This document shows positions 1 through 8,966 of a stretch of DNA of 64,000 nucleotides, one piece after another. The DNA lies in the NCBI GenBank assembly GCA_938014335.1, contig CALLRP010000026.1, positions 58,052 to 122,051 of the forward strand, given 5' to 3'. The notes beneath the pieces are model-generated. The model made no database searches, was not told the DNA's origin, and worked only from the letters and a program-made list of their open reading frames with translations. Position 1 is the first letter of the stretch; each line of letters starts with the position of its first letter. Source of the stretch: an uncultured bacterium (lineage in GTDB: Bacteria > Hydrogenedentota > Hydrogenedentia > Hydrogenedentales > Hydrogenedentaceae). The position numbers were made by a program, and so were the translations under genes.

Positions 1-1016
1 AGGTTGAAAATTTGTTTCGTTCGTTCTGCTTGTCTCAACAATTCTAAAGGTATAGTAAGTTCATAGTCTCTCTGTTTGTGATATTTTTGTAATATACTAT
101 CTACAATCTTCGCGACTTCTTCTACTCTTTCTTCTACATTAACCATTACGATTAATTCATGTAGTTCAACTCTTTCTGCTTCAAATGTCCCTGTGGTTCT
201 TCTGACCAATGTTTCTCCAAATCTTTTTTGCGCTGCGGTAATGGGGATATAAATTCGATATTGAGGGGTTGCTATAGGTCCCTTCTGTTCATCTCTTTTT
301 CCTATTTCTCTTTGAGGAGAAAATCTTTCTCCTGGTTTTCTACTTTTATTTTGATTTTCTGAAGTTTGCACCAGGAAACTTTGTGTTTGAGATGGAGTCC
401 CAATATTTCCTTCATCTTCTATAATACCAATTACTTTATAATAGTCCGAACCGATGCGAACACTTTTCCCTACAGGGTCTCCGTTAGGGAATAAAGATGT
501 TATTGTGTTTATTGACAAAACACATACATTCTGAACAGATTGCACTTCAATTTCTGTAAAATATCGTCCTTCAATAATTTGTAGTTCCCTCATTTCAGGA
601 TACCAACTTACTGTTCCTACTATCTGTCCATCAACTCTCCATTGTGTATTCCATACGACATCACGGATAATTCTATTTGGGACTAATATTTCTACATCGG
701 GAATTGTGGAGCGTATTCTCGTAGCATCTGCCCATGTTATTCCATATTCGATTGCACGACTTCTTTGTCCTGTGGCTTTCTGTTCCAACGAAGGTTTTAC
801 ACTACGGACAATGATATTTTTACTACCTAATCTCCGAATTTGATCTTGTGCTACTTGACTTGCTCCTTCCCCGACGGCTAACATCGCAATTACTGAAGCG
901 ACTCCGAATACAATACCTAACATTGTTAATAAAGAGCGTAATCTGTGCAACCACAGGCTTTTAAAGCCCATCTTGACGATTCTTATCCAACGATATATAG
1001 AGAGAACACTTAACAT
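1..1016 (-). CDS. MacB-like ABC transporter permease (partial, C-terminus cut by window edge)
   Basis: Reading the minus strand from an ATG at 1016 gives an open frame of about 338 codons that runs off the window. It starts with a short basic stretch and then LRSLLTMLGIVFGVASVIAM, the typical first transmembrane helix of MacB/FtsX-type permeases. A soluble region follows that matches the MacB periplasmic core in layout (motifs such as AVGEGAS and VWNTQWRVDGQIVG). The remaining three membrane helices would lie beyond position 1. An alternative start at 971 (MGFKSLW) also fits the family. It begins 10 bp after the ATPase gene and is the last visible member of the efflux operon. In the family, MacB couples ATP hydrolysis to periplasmic substrate delivery into a TolC-type channel. 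The substrate cannot be told from the sequence. Confidence 0.85.
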   Translation of the reverse strand, partial: MLSVLSIYRWIRIVKMGFKSLWLHRLRSLLTMLGIVFGVASVIAMLAVGEGASQVAQDQIRRLGSKNIIVRSVKPSLEQKATGQRSRAIEYGITWADATRIRSTIPDVEILVPNRIIRDVVWNTQWRVDGQIVGTVSWYPEMRELQIIEGRYFTEIEVQSVQNVCVLSINTITSLFPNGDPVGKSVRIGSDYYKVIGIIEDEGNIGTPSQTQSFLVQTSENQNKSRKPGERFSPQREIGKRDEQKGPIATPQYRIYIPITAAQKRFGETLVRRTTGTFEAERVELHELIVMVNVEERVEEVAKIVDSILQKYHKQRDYELTIPLELLRQAERTKQIFN

Positions 1017-1025
1017 AGTAATAAT

Positions 1026-1730
1026 TTATACACTAATTCTTTTTGATATTCTTTCATCTTTTTCTATTAATCCGTCTTTCAACCTTATGATCCTATCTCC
1101 GTATTTTGCTATGTTTTCATCGTGGGTTACCATAATAATAGTTTTGCCTTGCTCATGAAGTTCAGTAAATATACCCATAATTTCTTTTCCCGATGTTGAA
1201 TCCAAATTTCCAGTAGGTTCGTCTGCAAGTATAACTAATGGATTATTCACTAATGCACGTGCAATACCTACTCTTTGTTGTTGTCCACCAGAAAGTTCTG
1301 TTGGTTTATGATATAGCCTTTCTGCTAATCCAATACGGGATGCCAATTCAATAGATTTGTTTCTGCTTTCATTAGGCGAAACCCCCTGATAGTAAAGCGG
1401 TATTTCAATATTTTCTACTACAGACAATTGCGGGATAAGGTTGTAAGATTGAAACACAAAACCAAGATAACTACATCTCATATCGGATAGAGTATCGTCA
1501 TCCATTGCAGAAATATCACAACCATTTAGGTAATATTTTCCCTCTGTAGGTTTATCTAAACAACCTAATAGATTCAACAAAGTTGACTTTCCACAACCGG
1601 AAGGTCCCATGATACAAACAAACTCCCCCTCATCTATCTCCATATCTATACCTCTTAATGCATAAATATCAACGCTGCCCATTTTATAATTTTTCTTTAG
1701 TTTTTCTAATTTTATTACACATTTTTTCAA
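1026..1730 (-). CDS. ABC transporter ATP-binding protein, MacB/LolD type
   Basis: This 234-residue protein is a complete single-domain ABC ATPase. Walker A is GPSGCGKST (residues 42-50), the Q-loop lies in VFQSYNL, the signature is LSGGQ (146-150), Walker B is VILADE (166-171), and the switch histidine is His203 in MVTHD. The wording around the signature ([19 protein letters not shown]) and the length are typical of the LolD/MacB/FtsE branch that works with MacB-like permeases. It sits between the HlyD-type adaptor gene (11 bp upstream) and the permease (10 bp downstream), so it very probably energises that permease at the inner membrane. LolCDE-type lipoprotein release is an alternative role for the subfamily, but the neighbouring adaptor and TolC-like genes argue for efflux. 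Confidence 0.93.
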   Translation of the reverse strand: MKKCVIKLEKLKKNYKMGSVDIYALRGIDMEIDEGEFVCIMGPSGCGKSTLLNLLGCLDKPTEGKYYLNGCDISAMDDDTLSDMRCSYLGFVFQSYNLIPQLSVVENIEIPLYYQGVSPNESRNKSIELASRIGLAERLYHKPTELSGGQQQRVGIARALVNNPLVILADEPTGNLDSTSGKEIMGIFTELHEQGKTIIMVTHDENIAKYGDRIIRLKDGLIEKDERISKRISV

Positions 1731-1741
1731 TTTATACTTCC

Positions 1742-3538
1742 TTAGCTCTCTTTTTTTTCTTTGGGTCTGGCTTGGATTGACTGACCGGGCGTATATAACA
1801 AAACTTTTTCATTTTCATTCAGTCCCTCTTTTATTTCGATAAACGACTCATTAAATTCCCCAGTTTTTACCATTCTCATTTCTACCTCATTCCCCTTCTG
1901 CACATAACACACCTGTTGGTTATCCACATTAAATATACTTTGTAGAGGGACATATAATACGTTCTTTAATTCTGCTACCCGTATTTCTACTTGAGCCGTC
2001 ATGCCCGGCTTCAACCATGGATATTTTCCATCAATAATGATAAATGTATCATATACCTTTAAATCAGGATTTAGCCATCTATTCTGGGCATTTGGTAAAA
2101 CAGCAACTTTATCTACTGTCCCTGTTAAAGACTCTTCCGGAAAAGCATCTACGCGTATTCGGACTTTTTGTCCTGGTTTTACCCTTTTGATGTTTGATTC
2201 ATGAACTTTTGAACGTACTTGCATAACGGAAGTATCTGGAATCGTTATTATAATTTGTCTTTCACGAACAGAAGTCCCCTCTTGTATTCGCTCTTGCATA
2301 AACCGGTCTTCTTCTCCCCCATAAACAACCAAACCGGGCTTTGTTGCTCGTATTTTACATTTCTGTATTTGCTCATCTAGTTCTCTCTTTTTTCGAGATT
2401 CAAGAGCAAATTGTGCTTTAGCTGAATTTAGATTGGCTTCGGTCTGAGCTAAACGAGATTTAGCAAGTTTTTGTATCCGAATATATTTCCATACTGCCTC
2501 AATATATTCTGCCACAAGTCGTTCTGCTTGCTTTGGAAATTCATACTGAATAAAAAGCGACTTATTTGTGTTTGCTTGTTCTAAAGCCACTTGTTTTCTT
2601 TTTAATGTTAACTCATCGGTTTCAAGATCTGTCTGTGTTACAAACGCTTTTTCGAATAATCTTCGAGTTCCTTCCAATTTTTTTTGCGATAATTTAACAT
2701 CTTCTTCGGCTAAAATAACATCTGTCGTATATTTTTGTAAGGTTTGTTGAGCGACACCATCTCCTAACAATGCGGAGTCTGCATATTTTCTAAAATCAAT
2801 ACCTTCCGATGTGATGGAAGATATCAACATTCTTGCCGAGTTTTCTTCCGTTTCAGGGGTAGAAGTTATTTCATCACTCTTGTTATTTCCCTCATTATTA
2901 TCATTGTTGTTTTTCTCTTCTATATTTTTTATCCTATTTAACTCTTCTTCATTCATTTTATTTTCTTTTTCCAATAGAGCTAATTTTTGGATACTTCCTT
3001 CATCTACACCTATTTTTTTCAATATATCATTCGTAGTAGTAATCCCTAAATATTTTTCAATATCCATTCGAGCAAATTTTACGGCTAATTCATTTTGTCG
3101 GATATCTATTTCGTTTTGATTTTTTTGGATTTCATGTTGTTCTTCTGCATTAGCCAGACTTGCTTTCGCCCTTTGAAAACTTAATTCTTGTTCTGTTTGT
3201 TGATCTAATAGTTTTTTTGCATCGAGTTCTACTAATATTTTTCCTGCCTGAACATCTTCTGGAGTAACATAATATCCTTCCTCTACAATACTCAATATTT
3301 TTGTTTCTCCCTGTACTTCTGACTTTATTTGTAAAGACTCTTTTGCTTCAATACTTCCCCCTTCTAAAATAGTAACCTCAAAATCTCCCCTCGTTACTGG
3401 AAAAACTATGTTCGTAGTAATTTGGCGTTTATTGTATGTGTTTTTATAATAGAAGATATATGAAAGTATAATTAGAATTACTATTATTATAGGGAACCAG
3501 AATATTTTTCGTTTTCTCTTTGTCGTATTAGTTAACAT
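1742..3538 (-). CDS. HlyD/MacA-family periplasmic adaptor subunit
   Basis: The protein has 598 residues. A basic N-terminus is followed by one membrane helix (about residues 13-31) and then a lipoyl/barrel-sandwich half (VTRGDFEVTILEGGSIEA). A long helical hairpin region follows, then the second barrel-sandwich half and beta-barrel (RVKPGQKVRIRVDAFPEE, LKPGMTAQVEI) of membrane-fusion proteins. It is longer than usual MacA (about 370 residues). The extra length sits in the coiled-coil region, which includes an Asn/Glu-rich low-complexity stretch around residues 200-235. In the family it bridges an inner-membrane ABC permease and an outer-membrane channel. Its start overlaps the end of the TolC-like gene by 11 bp, which suggests translational coupling. 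Confidence 0.88.
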   Translation of the reverse strand: MLTNTTKRKRKIFWFPIIIVILIILSYIFYYKNTYNKRQITTNIVFPVTRGDFEVTILEGGSIEAKESLQIKSEVQGETKILSIVEEGYYVTPEDVQAGKILVELDAKKLLDQQTEQELSFQRAKASLANAEEQHEIQKNQNEIDIRQNELAVKFARMDIEKYLGITTTNDILKKIGVDEGSIQKLALLEKENKMNEEELNRIKNIEEKNNNDNNEGNNKSDEITSTPETEENSARMLISSITSEGIDFRKYADSALLGDGVAQQTLQKYTTDVILAEEDVKLSQKKLEGTRRLFEKAFVTQTDLETDELTLKRKQVALEQANTNKSLFIQYEFPKQAERLVAEYIEAVWKYIRIQKLAKSRLAQTEANLNSAKAQFALESRKKRELDEQIQKCKIRATKPGLVVYGGEEDRFMQERIQEGTSVRERQIIITIPDTSVMQVRSKVHESNIKRVKPGQKVRIRVDAFPEESLTGTVDKVAVLPNAQNRWLNPDLKVYDTFIIIDGKYPWLKPGMTAQVEIRVAELKNVLYVPLQSIFNVDNQQVCYVQKGNEVEMRMVKTGEFNESFIEIKEGLNENEKVLLYTPGQSIQARPKEKKES

Positions 3539-5381
3539 CTTTTATCTCCTCCCACTTCCCGTCGGGTTTTATATATAAAATTCCAATGTTTTTCCAGAAC
3601 TCGAGACGGGCTATATTATGGGATATTATTGCGGAAGTTAAATTATTTTGTGCTCTTGTTAAATCATTTTGAGCATCTACCAAATCTAACGCAGTTGCTC
3701 TGCCTAATTCTGCAAGTAGATTTTGTTCTTCTACACGGCGTTGGCTTAATTCTACACTTTTTTGGGCAATTTCATAATTTCTCTTTGCTTGTTCTAAATT
3801 TCTCCATGCAGTTCTGACATCCAATTTGACTTGGTCTTCTTTTAGTGATAATTCTCTTTTTACCCTTTCATAATTTATCAACGCGGTCCTGTAGGCATTT
3901 CTTTCTTCTTTTTGATTTAATGGTAAATCAAGGTTTAATCCTCCGCCATAAACACCTCTTCTAAAATTTAAATCTTCAAAGTTTGTTTTCCCTTGATTTG
4001 TTACTGTCCCCTCAAAAAATAAATCTACGCCTGGTTTTAGAGCATTTTCGGCAATTTTTATTTTTCGGAGGGCATCTTCGACAATATCTTTTTGTGTATA
4101 AATCTCTAATCGTGTTACTAATGCTACTTTTACTGCTTCTTCATCTGTAATTTGGGGATGTTTTAATCCTTCTTCTTTTAGTTTTATTAATTCCTTGGAG
4201 TCAAGTATTACAAGACTATCTGTTGATAAACCTATCGAAATTTTAAATTCATCTAAGGATTCTTTATATCTTCTTAATGAATTTATCCAGGTATCTTCTG
4301 CACTTAATAATGCCTGCTGGAGACGTCCTATTTCCGTTAATGTTTTTCTCCCTTCTTGAGCAAAAGCATTTTCCCTTTCATAACTGGCTTTAAAATTTAA
4401 ATAACTCTGATAATTATTTTTAACAATGTCTCGTTGTTCTAATACTGAATAATATGCTTTACAAATTCTAACAACAAACTCTTGACGATATCGTGTAAAA
4501 TCACGCAAATCATATAAAACATTTCTTTCGGCTTGGGTTAGTCGTTCTGCTGAAATTTCTCTTCCCCTACCTCTCCATAATGGCTGTGTAAAGGAAGCAG
4601 AGATAACACTCCCTGCTTCCTTATTAGGATTCCCATTCAAAAAACGGAAAAAGTTATTTGTAAGTTGTAAGGCTAATCTACCCCCCCCTAATAATAACAT
4701 TGATACTCCTGTTTGTAATGAAGCTTTTGCAGATTGCTTATCAACAATTTCTATATCTGGTTTTGTCCAACCTGCAATATCTCCTGCTTGTTCCAATATC
4801 TGATGATATTGCCTTAATATCTGAGCGGAAGTCCCTGTAAGGGCTTGAATATTAGGGATTGAGGTTTGAAATGCATCTAAGGCGTAAGTATATTCTGAAG
4901 GAACCTTTTTATCATAAGTTTGTTGTGTAACTGTTATTTTGTTCTTATTCAAAAATAGAGGTGTATATTTATATCTATCTAAAGTTAAACCTAAAGCGGA
5001 GAGATATAATGTTTCTTTTCGAGTAAGATATTCTCTACTACAATTCATGGCTATTTCAAGAGCTTTTTCTAATGAAAGTAAATAATATTCCTGACCTATA
5101 TTTTGATTCGCTCCAAATGCTTCTTCCGTTTCGATATATATAGGTAAATTTTCTAACGGGTTATAATCTTTTTGAGTTTCTATATTGAATTCTTTTAACA
5201 TGCCTGGGACTTCTTCACTCTTTGTTTTAATTATTTGAAGTGTTTCTTTATCCGCAGATTTTTTGTATCTATCTTTTGAACATGCAGTGATAACGCATGA
5301 AACACTTATACAAATAGTTAAATAAAAAAGTGACTTATATAAATATATGTTTTTTTTAAGATTATTCATTGTCTTTTTCAT
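3528..5381 (-). CDS. TolC-like outer membrane efflux lipoprotein
   Basis: This 617-residue protein begins with a lipoprotein signal peptide: a basic n-region, a hydrophobic core, and the lipobox VITAC with the acylation cysteine at residue 34. The rest shows the doubled alpha-helical arrangement of outer-membrane efflux proteins, with long amphipathic helices such as VRTAWRNLEQAKRNYEIAQK and RVEEQNLLAELGRATALDLV. That last stretch matches the conserved C-terminal part of the OEP family. It is the outer-membrane exit duct of the tripartite pump encoded with the next three genes. The N-terminal 100 residues after the lipobox are not conserved to my eye. The gene starts 33 bp after ribF, so it could be read from the ribosomal operon as well as from its own promoter; no clear promoter was seen. 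Confidence 0.87.
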   Translation of the reverse strand: MKKTMNNLKKNIYLYKSLFYLTICISVSCVITACSKDRYKKSADKETLQIIKTKSEEVPGMLKEFNIETQKDYNPLENLPIYIETEEAFGANQNIGQEYYLLSLEKALEIAMNCSREYLTRKETLYLSALGLTLDRYKYTPLFLNKNKITVTQQTYDKKVPSEYTYALDAFQTSIPNIQALTGTSAQILRQYHQILEQAGDIAGWTKPDIEIVDKQSAKASLQTGVSMLLLGGGRLALQLTNNFFRFLNGNPNKEAGSVISASFTQPLWRGRGREISAERLTQAERNVLYDLRDFTRYRQEFVVRICKAYYSVLEQRDIVKNNYQSYLNFKASYERENAFAQEGRKTLTEIGRLQQALLSAEDTWINSLRRYKESLDEFKISIGLSTDSLVILDSKELIKLKEEGLKHPQITDEEAVKVALVTRLEIYTQKDIVEDALRKIKIAENALKPGVDLFFEGTVTNQGKTNFEDLNFRRGVYGGGLNLDLPLNQKEERNAYRTALINYERVKRELSLKEDQVKLDVRTAWRNLEQAKRNYEIAQKSVELSQRRVEEQNLLAELGRATALDLVDAQNDLTRAQNNLTSAIISHNIARLEFWKNIGILYIKPDGKWEEIKDVN

Positions 5382-5413
5382 TTATTTATTGTATAAAGAC
5401 TTTTTTATTTTTA

Positions 5414-6367
5414 TTATGGTTTTATTGTTTTCTCGTTATGGAGTTTGTAAAAATAATATTCGATTTGTTTGATATCTTCTCTTATAGCTTGAACAAGTTC
5501 TTCTTTACTTGAAAATTTCTTTTCAGGTCTTATATGTTTATGAAAGACAATTTCTATTTTTTGATTTAATATTTCTTCATGGAAGTTTATAATATGTGCT
5601 TCAACTGCAAAATCTTGCTGACGGATAGTTGGAGCAATACCAATATTTACTGCGGATGGTAGAATCTGCCCATCTTCCAAAATGCATTCAGCGGAATAAA
5701 CACCATGTGGGGGGATTGCACTATGAAATGGGAGTATGTTCGCAGTGGGAAAACCTAATTGTTTACCAATTCCTCTCCCTTTTACTACTTGCCCCATCAA
5801 GGAATACCTCCTCCCTAAGAAATCAACCATTTTTTCCATCTCTCCTTCTAAAACTAACTCACGAATAAGAGAACTACTTACTCTTTCCCCTTGAATAACC
5901 AACGGTGGTATTTGCTTTACCTTAAAGTTATAGGTTTTTCCATATTTTTTTAATAGATTAAAATCGCCTTCTGCATTTTTCCCAAATCTAAAATCATGTC
6001 CTACAACTACCGCATAAAGATTTTCAAAGTTATGAAGAACATCTATTATAAATTCTTCGGGAGATAAGTTAGCCGTTTCTTTATTGAAAGGGAGAACCGT
6101 TGTTATTTTTACACCATTTTGCTTAAATAAACTTTCTTGTTTTTCATCACATGTAAGAATATTTAGAGGTGTATCAGGTGAAAAATAAGTTCTTGGATGG
6201 GGACGAAGCACCATCACACAAGGTGTTCCATCTACTGACTTGGACAATGAAACCACTTCTTTTAATATCCCAATATGGCCTAAATGAACACCGTCGAAAC
6301 TACCGATTGTTAAAACAATATTTTTTTCTTTAACTTTTGTTTTACGGATATCTTTTATAAGTTTCAT
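5414..6367 (-). CDS. ribF: Bifunctional riboflavin kinase / FAD synthetase
   Basis: The 317-residue protein has the expected two-domain layout. The N-terminal nucleotidyltransferase has GSFDGVHLGH (residues 22-31) and a second substrate-binding motif, SSSLIRELV. The C-terminal flavokinase barrel has GRGIGKQLGFPTAN and a closing GVYSAE. In the family it converts riboflavin to FMN and then FAD in the cytoplasm. Length and motif spacing are normal. It follows truB by 12 bp on the minus strand, the usual end of the rimP-nusA-infB-rbfA-truB-ribF group. Nothing unusual was seen. Confidence 0.95.
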   Translation of the reverse strand: MKLIKDIRKTKVKEKNIVLTIGSFDGVHLGHIGILKEVVSLSKSVDGTPCVMVLRPHPRTYFSPDTPLNILTCDEKQESLFKQNGVKITTVLPFNKETANLSPEEFIIDVLHNFENLYAVVVGHDFRFGKNAEGDFNLLKKYGKTYNFKVKQIPPLVIQGERVSSSLIRELVLEGEMEKMVDFLGRRYSLMGQVVKGRGIGKQLGFPTANILPFHSAIPPHGVYSAECILEDGQILPSAVNIGIAPTIRQQDFAVEAHIINFHEEILNQKIEIVFHKHIRPEKKFSSKEELVQAIREDIKQIEYYFYKLHNEKTIKP

Positions 6368-6379
6368 TTAAGTCCCCGT

Positions 6380-7291
6380 TTAATTGAACACTTTTTTGGG
6401 AATAATGGATAGTCCTACTGCAGTCCTAACTATATTGGCAATTCCTAAAAAAACTCCATGTCTATTAAACACCTGAACAAGGTCATCAGTTCCTTCATTT
6501 ATTTCCAATATCTCTTCTGTTTTCACCTTATTCCCATTTTTAAATAAACTTTCACCTGAAGTTGAAATAATTGCACGAGGTAAATCAAGAGCATATTCGA
6601 TAGGAATAAGATTTTTTTGAATTTCTTCTTTTGTCGAAATTGATTCCAGAGGAGTTGCTTTATCAATAATATAATTCCCTATTTTTATTCTTTTAAGTTC
6701 TGTAAGTATTGCTCCACAGCCTATTTTTTCTCCGAGATCATGGCATAAGGTCCGAACATAAGTTCCTCTGGAACAGGAAACACGAAACCAGATATTGGGC
6801 AAATTTATATTTATTATCTCAAACTCATGAATTTTTATTTTTCTTGGTTCCCTTTCTATTGTGACCCCTTCTCTTGCCATTTTATATAATCTTTTTCCAC
6901 CAATCTTTATAGCACTTACCATTGGGGGAATTTGTTCAATTTCTCCTATAAAATTAGATAGATATTTTCGGATTTCTTTTTTTGATATATTACCCACTTC
7001 ATTTTCTTTAATGATATTTCCATCTATATCATGAGAATCAGATACAACCCCTAATCTCATTTTTCCTTCATAGGTTTTGTCTAAAGCAATAAAATATTCA
7101 GACAATTTTGTCGCCTTACCTAAACATAAAATAAGTAATCCCGTTGCATTTGGGTCTAATGTTCCTGTATGACCAATCCTTCTCATCCCTGTTTTTTTTC
7201 TGATGTAATCAACAACATCATGTGATGTAATACCTGAAGGTTTGTCTATTATTAGAATACCGTCCATAGACACTTTATTTATTGTCTCCAC
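6380..7291 (-). CDS. truB: tRNA pseudouridine(55) synthase TruB
   Basis: This 303-residue protein starts with ILIIDKPSGITSHDVV and carries the family catalytic motif GHTGTLDPNATGLL (catalytic Asp in TLDP, near residue 47), followed by KTYEG and SRGTYVRTL. It makes pseudouridine 55 in the T-loop of tRNAs. The C-terminal extension (about residues 235-303) resembles a short PUA-like tail. The start overlaps the end of the RbfA-DHH fusion gene by 17 bp, consistent with operon coupling. Both the conserved motifs and the position between rbfA and ribF support the call. Confidence 0.95.
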   Translation of the reverse strand: METINKVSMDGILIIDKPSGITSHDVVDYIRKKTGMRRIGHTGTLDPNATGLLILCLGKATKLSEYFIALDKTYEGKMRLGVVSDSHDIDGNIIKENEVGNISKKEIRKYLSNFIGEIEQIPPMVSAIKIGGKRLYKMAREGVTIEREPRKIKIHEFEIININLPNIWFRVSCSRGTYVRTLCHDLGEKIGCGAILTELKRIKIGNYIIDKATPLESISTKEEIQKNLIPIEYALDLPRAIISTSGESLFKNGNKVKTEEILEINEGTDDLVQVFNRHGVFLGIANIVRTAVGLSIIPKKVFN

Positions 7292-8627
7292 TTAACTCTT
7301 TTTCAATGGCTTGTACTATTTCACATTGGGCTTGTTTTAATGGCATGTTTAATGTTCCACCAGCAGCACAACGGTGCCCCCCACCACCAAATCGAGTTAA
7401 AAATTCACCTGCGTGGAAATGTTTTTTTGAGCGAATGCTAACTTTTGTCTTTTCCGAATTGACCTCAGTAAATAAGATACCTACTGATACACCATCAATA
7501 TCCCTCAGAATATTAACTAAATTATGACAATCTTCTAATGTTGCCCCAATTTGTTCAAAATCCTTTTGAGTTAAATAACTATACGAAAGTTTCCCTTGAA
7601 TCTCTAATTTGGCTCTATATAATATTCTCTTCATCAATTCAAACTGAGAAATAGTTAATGTATCAAATATTCTTGCATTTATTTCTTCAAGGTCAAATGG
7701 AGTTTCCATAATATAGGAAGCGATACGATGGGAACGAGCATTTGTATTTGAAAAACGGTAACCTCCCGTGTCTGTTGCTTGTGCCACATATAAACATATT
7801 GCAGATTCTTCCGTAAGTGGAGTTTCTGTTTTAATAAAAAATTCAGCGATAATTTCTCCACAAGCAGCATAAGTTGGGTCGGCAAACCCCATTAGTCCAT
7901 TATCTTCCAATGTTTCGTGATGATCCAGTACCAATACTTTATGTTTTGGTTGAATTTTTTTGTATACTTCTCCAATTCTTTTCAGTGATGCGACATCTAC
8001 TATGATAACCGTATCTATATCAATTCGTGGAAGGTCTTCATCTTCTAAGGAATATATTTTATTTGCTCGTGGAAGAAATGAATACATTTGAGGGACTGGT
8101 TTTTCTATAAGTGGAATTATGTGATCTTTACCTTGTGCTTCCAACCAATACCATAAGCCGATAAGACTTCCTAATGCATCACCATCAGGTCTTTCATGGG
8201 TAGTTATTAAAATACGGCATGCAGATTTGATTTCTTCAATAATCGTAGGTAAATCCAGTTTTATAAATGGCTGTTCTGTTTTTTTTTCGTGAATCATATT
8301 AAAGACCTCTTCCATTGCATAGACACGATCCAAACTATCATCAGGGAAAAATCTTATTTCGGGTATATACCTCATGTGAAGATTTTGAGCAATCATAGCT
8401 TTAACCCAGCCCGATGAATTTTGTAATGCTACTAAAGAACTCCTTCTTTGTTTTTCATCCCCATAAAGACTTACATATACATTTGCATATCTTAAATCTT
8501 TGGACATTTTTACACCCATAACGGATACAAAACCTAACCGTGGGTCCTTTATCCCATCTATTAGGAGTTTGGCTATTTCTTCTCTAATATATTCTGCAAC
8601 TCTTTCCATTCTTCCTTTAGGTGTCAT
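7275..8627 (-). CDS. Fused ribosome-binding factor A (RbfA) and DHH-family phosphoesterase (NrnA-like)
   Basis: One open frame of 450 residues holds two normally separate proteins. Residues 1 to about 112 are RbfA: RMERVAEYIREEIAKLL, DPRLGFVSV, and the HMRYIPEIRFFPDDSLD ending typical of the family. From about residue 120 a complete NrnA-like DHH/DHHA1 domain follows, with THERPDGDALGSL, the metal-binding LDHHE, and the C-terminal RFGGGGHRCAAGG motif. RbfA helps mature the 30S subunit; NrnA degrades nanoRNA and pAp. In many bacteria the two genes are adjacent in this order in the same operon, so the fusion probably arose by loss of the stop codon. No stop codon interrupts the junction. The start codon overlaps the stop of the upstream DUF503 gene (ATGA). 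Confidence 0.93.
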   Translation of the reverse strand: MTPKGRMERVAEYIREEIAKLLIDGIKDPRLGFVSVMGVKMSKDLRYANVYVSLYGDEKQRRSSLVALQNSSGWVKAMIAQNLHMRYIPEIRFFPDDSLDRVYAMEEVFNMIHEKKTEQPFIKLDLPTIIEEIKSACRILITTHERPDGDALGSLIGLWYWLEAQGKDHIIPLIEKPVPQMYSFLPRANKIYSLEDEDLPRIDIDTVIIVDVASLKRIGEVYKKIQPKHKVLVLDHHETLEDNGLMGFADPTYAACGEIIAEFFIKTETPLTEESAICLYVAQATDTGGYRFSNTNARSHRIASYIMETPFDLEEINARIFDTLTISQFELMKRILYRAKLEIQGKLSYSYLTQKDFEQIGATLEDCHNLVNILRDIDGVSVGILFTEVNSEKTKVSIRSKKHFHAGEFLTRFGGGGHRCAAGGTLNMPLKQAQCEIVQAIEKELSGDNK

Positions 8628-8920
8628 AACATTTCAATCCTATAATCTAACATTTCTGCGTCTGTATGCATTGAAGAAGCATATTTAGCAATTTCATTTA
8701 ATTGTGTATTGGTAAATTTATGTTCATTAGAGACGACACAAACCGTTATTTGGGTTCTCTGCCATAAATCAAGATAATCTGTTTCTGTAATTGAACAGTT
8801 AAATTTATTTCGTATCTGACCGATAATACTTTTTACAACACGGCGTTTTTCCTTTAACGACCTTGCTCCGTGTATAAAAAAGTCTAAATATAATATACCT
8901 ACCGCTACCCCAACATTTAT
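8624..8920 (-). CDS. DUF503 / YlxP-like protein without a canonical start codon
   Basis: The interval between infB and rbfA codes on the minus strand for about 98 residues: VGVAVGILYLDFFIHGARS, then LKEKRRVVKS and a later DLWQRTQITVCVVSN. This is the DUF503 (YlxP) pattern, at exactly the place ylxP holds in Firmicutes-type operons. The reading frame has no ATG, GTG or TTG before the conserved N-terminus. The codon in the expected Met position is ATA (8918-8920), preceded too closely by GAGGAG. An ATG at 8914-8916 with good Shine-Dalgarno spacing is out of frame and stops after three codons. Either the start is non-canonical, or one base is missing or changed here. The stop overlaps the next start. 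The function of the family is unclear; a link to ribosome maturation is suggested by context only. Confidence 0.75.
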   Translation of the reverse strand: MNVGVAVGILYLDFFIHGARSLKEKRRVVKSIIGQIRNKFNCSITETDYLDLWQRTQITVCVVSNEHKFTNTQLNEIAKYASSMHTDAEMLDYRIEML

Positions 8921-8966
8921 TCTCCTCTGTTTATTCTTTTTATATGGTATTTATTAGATTATCTAT

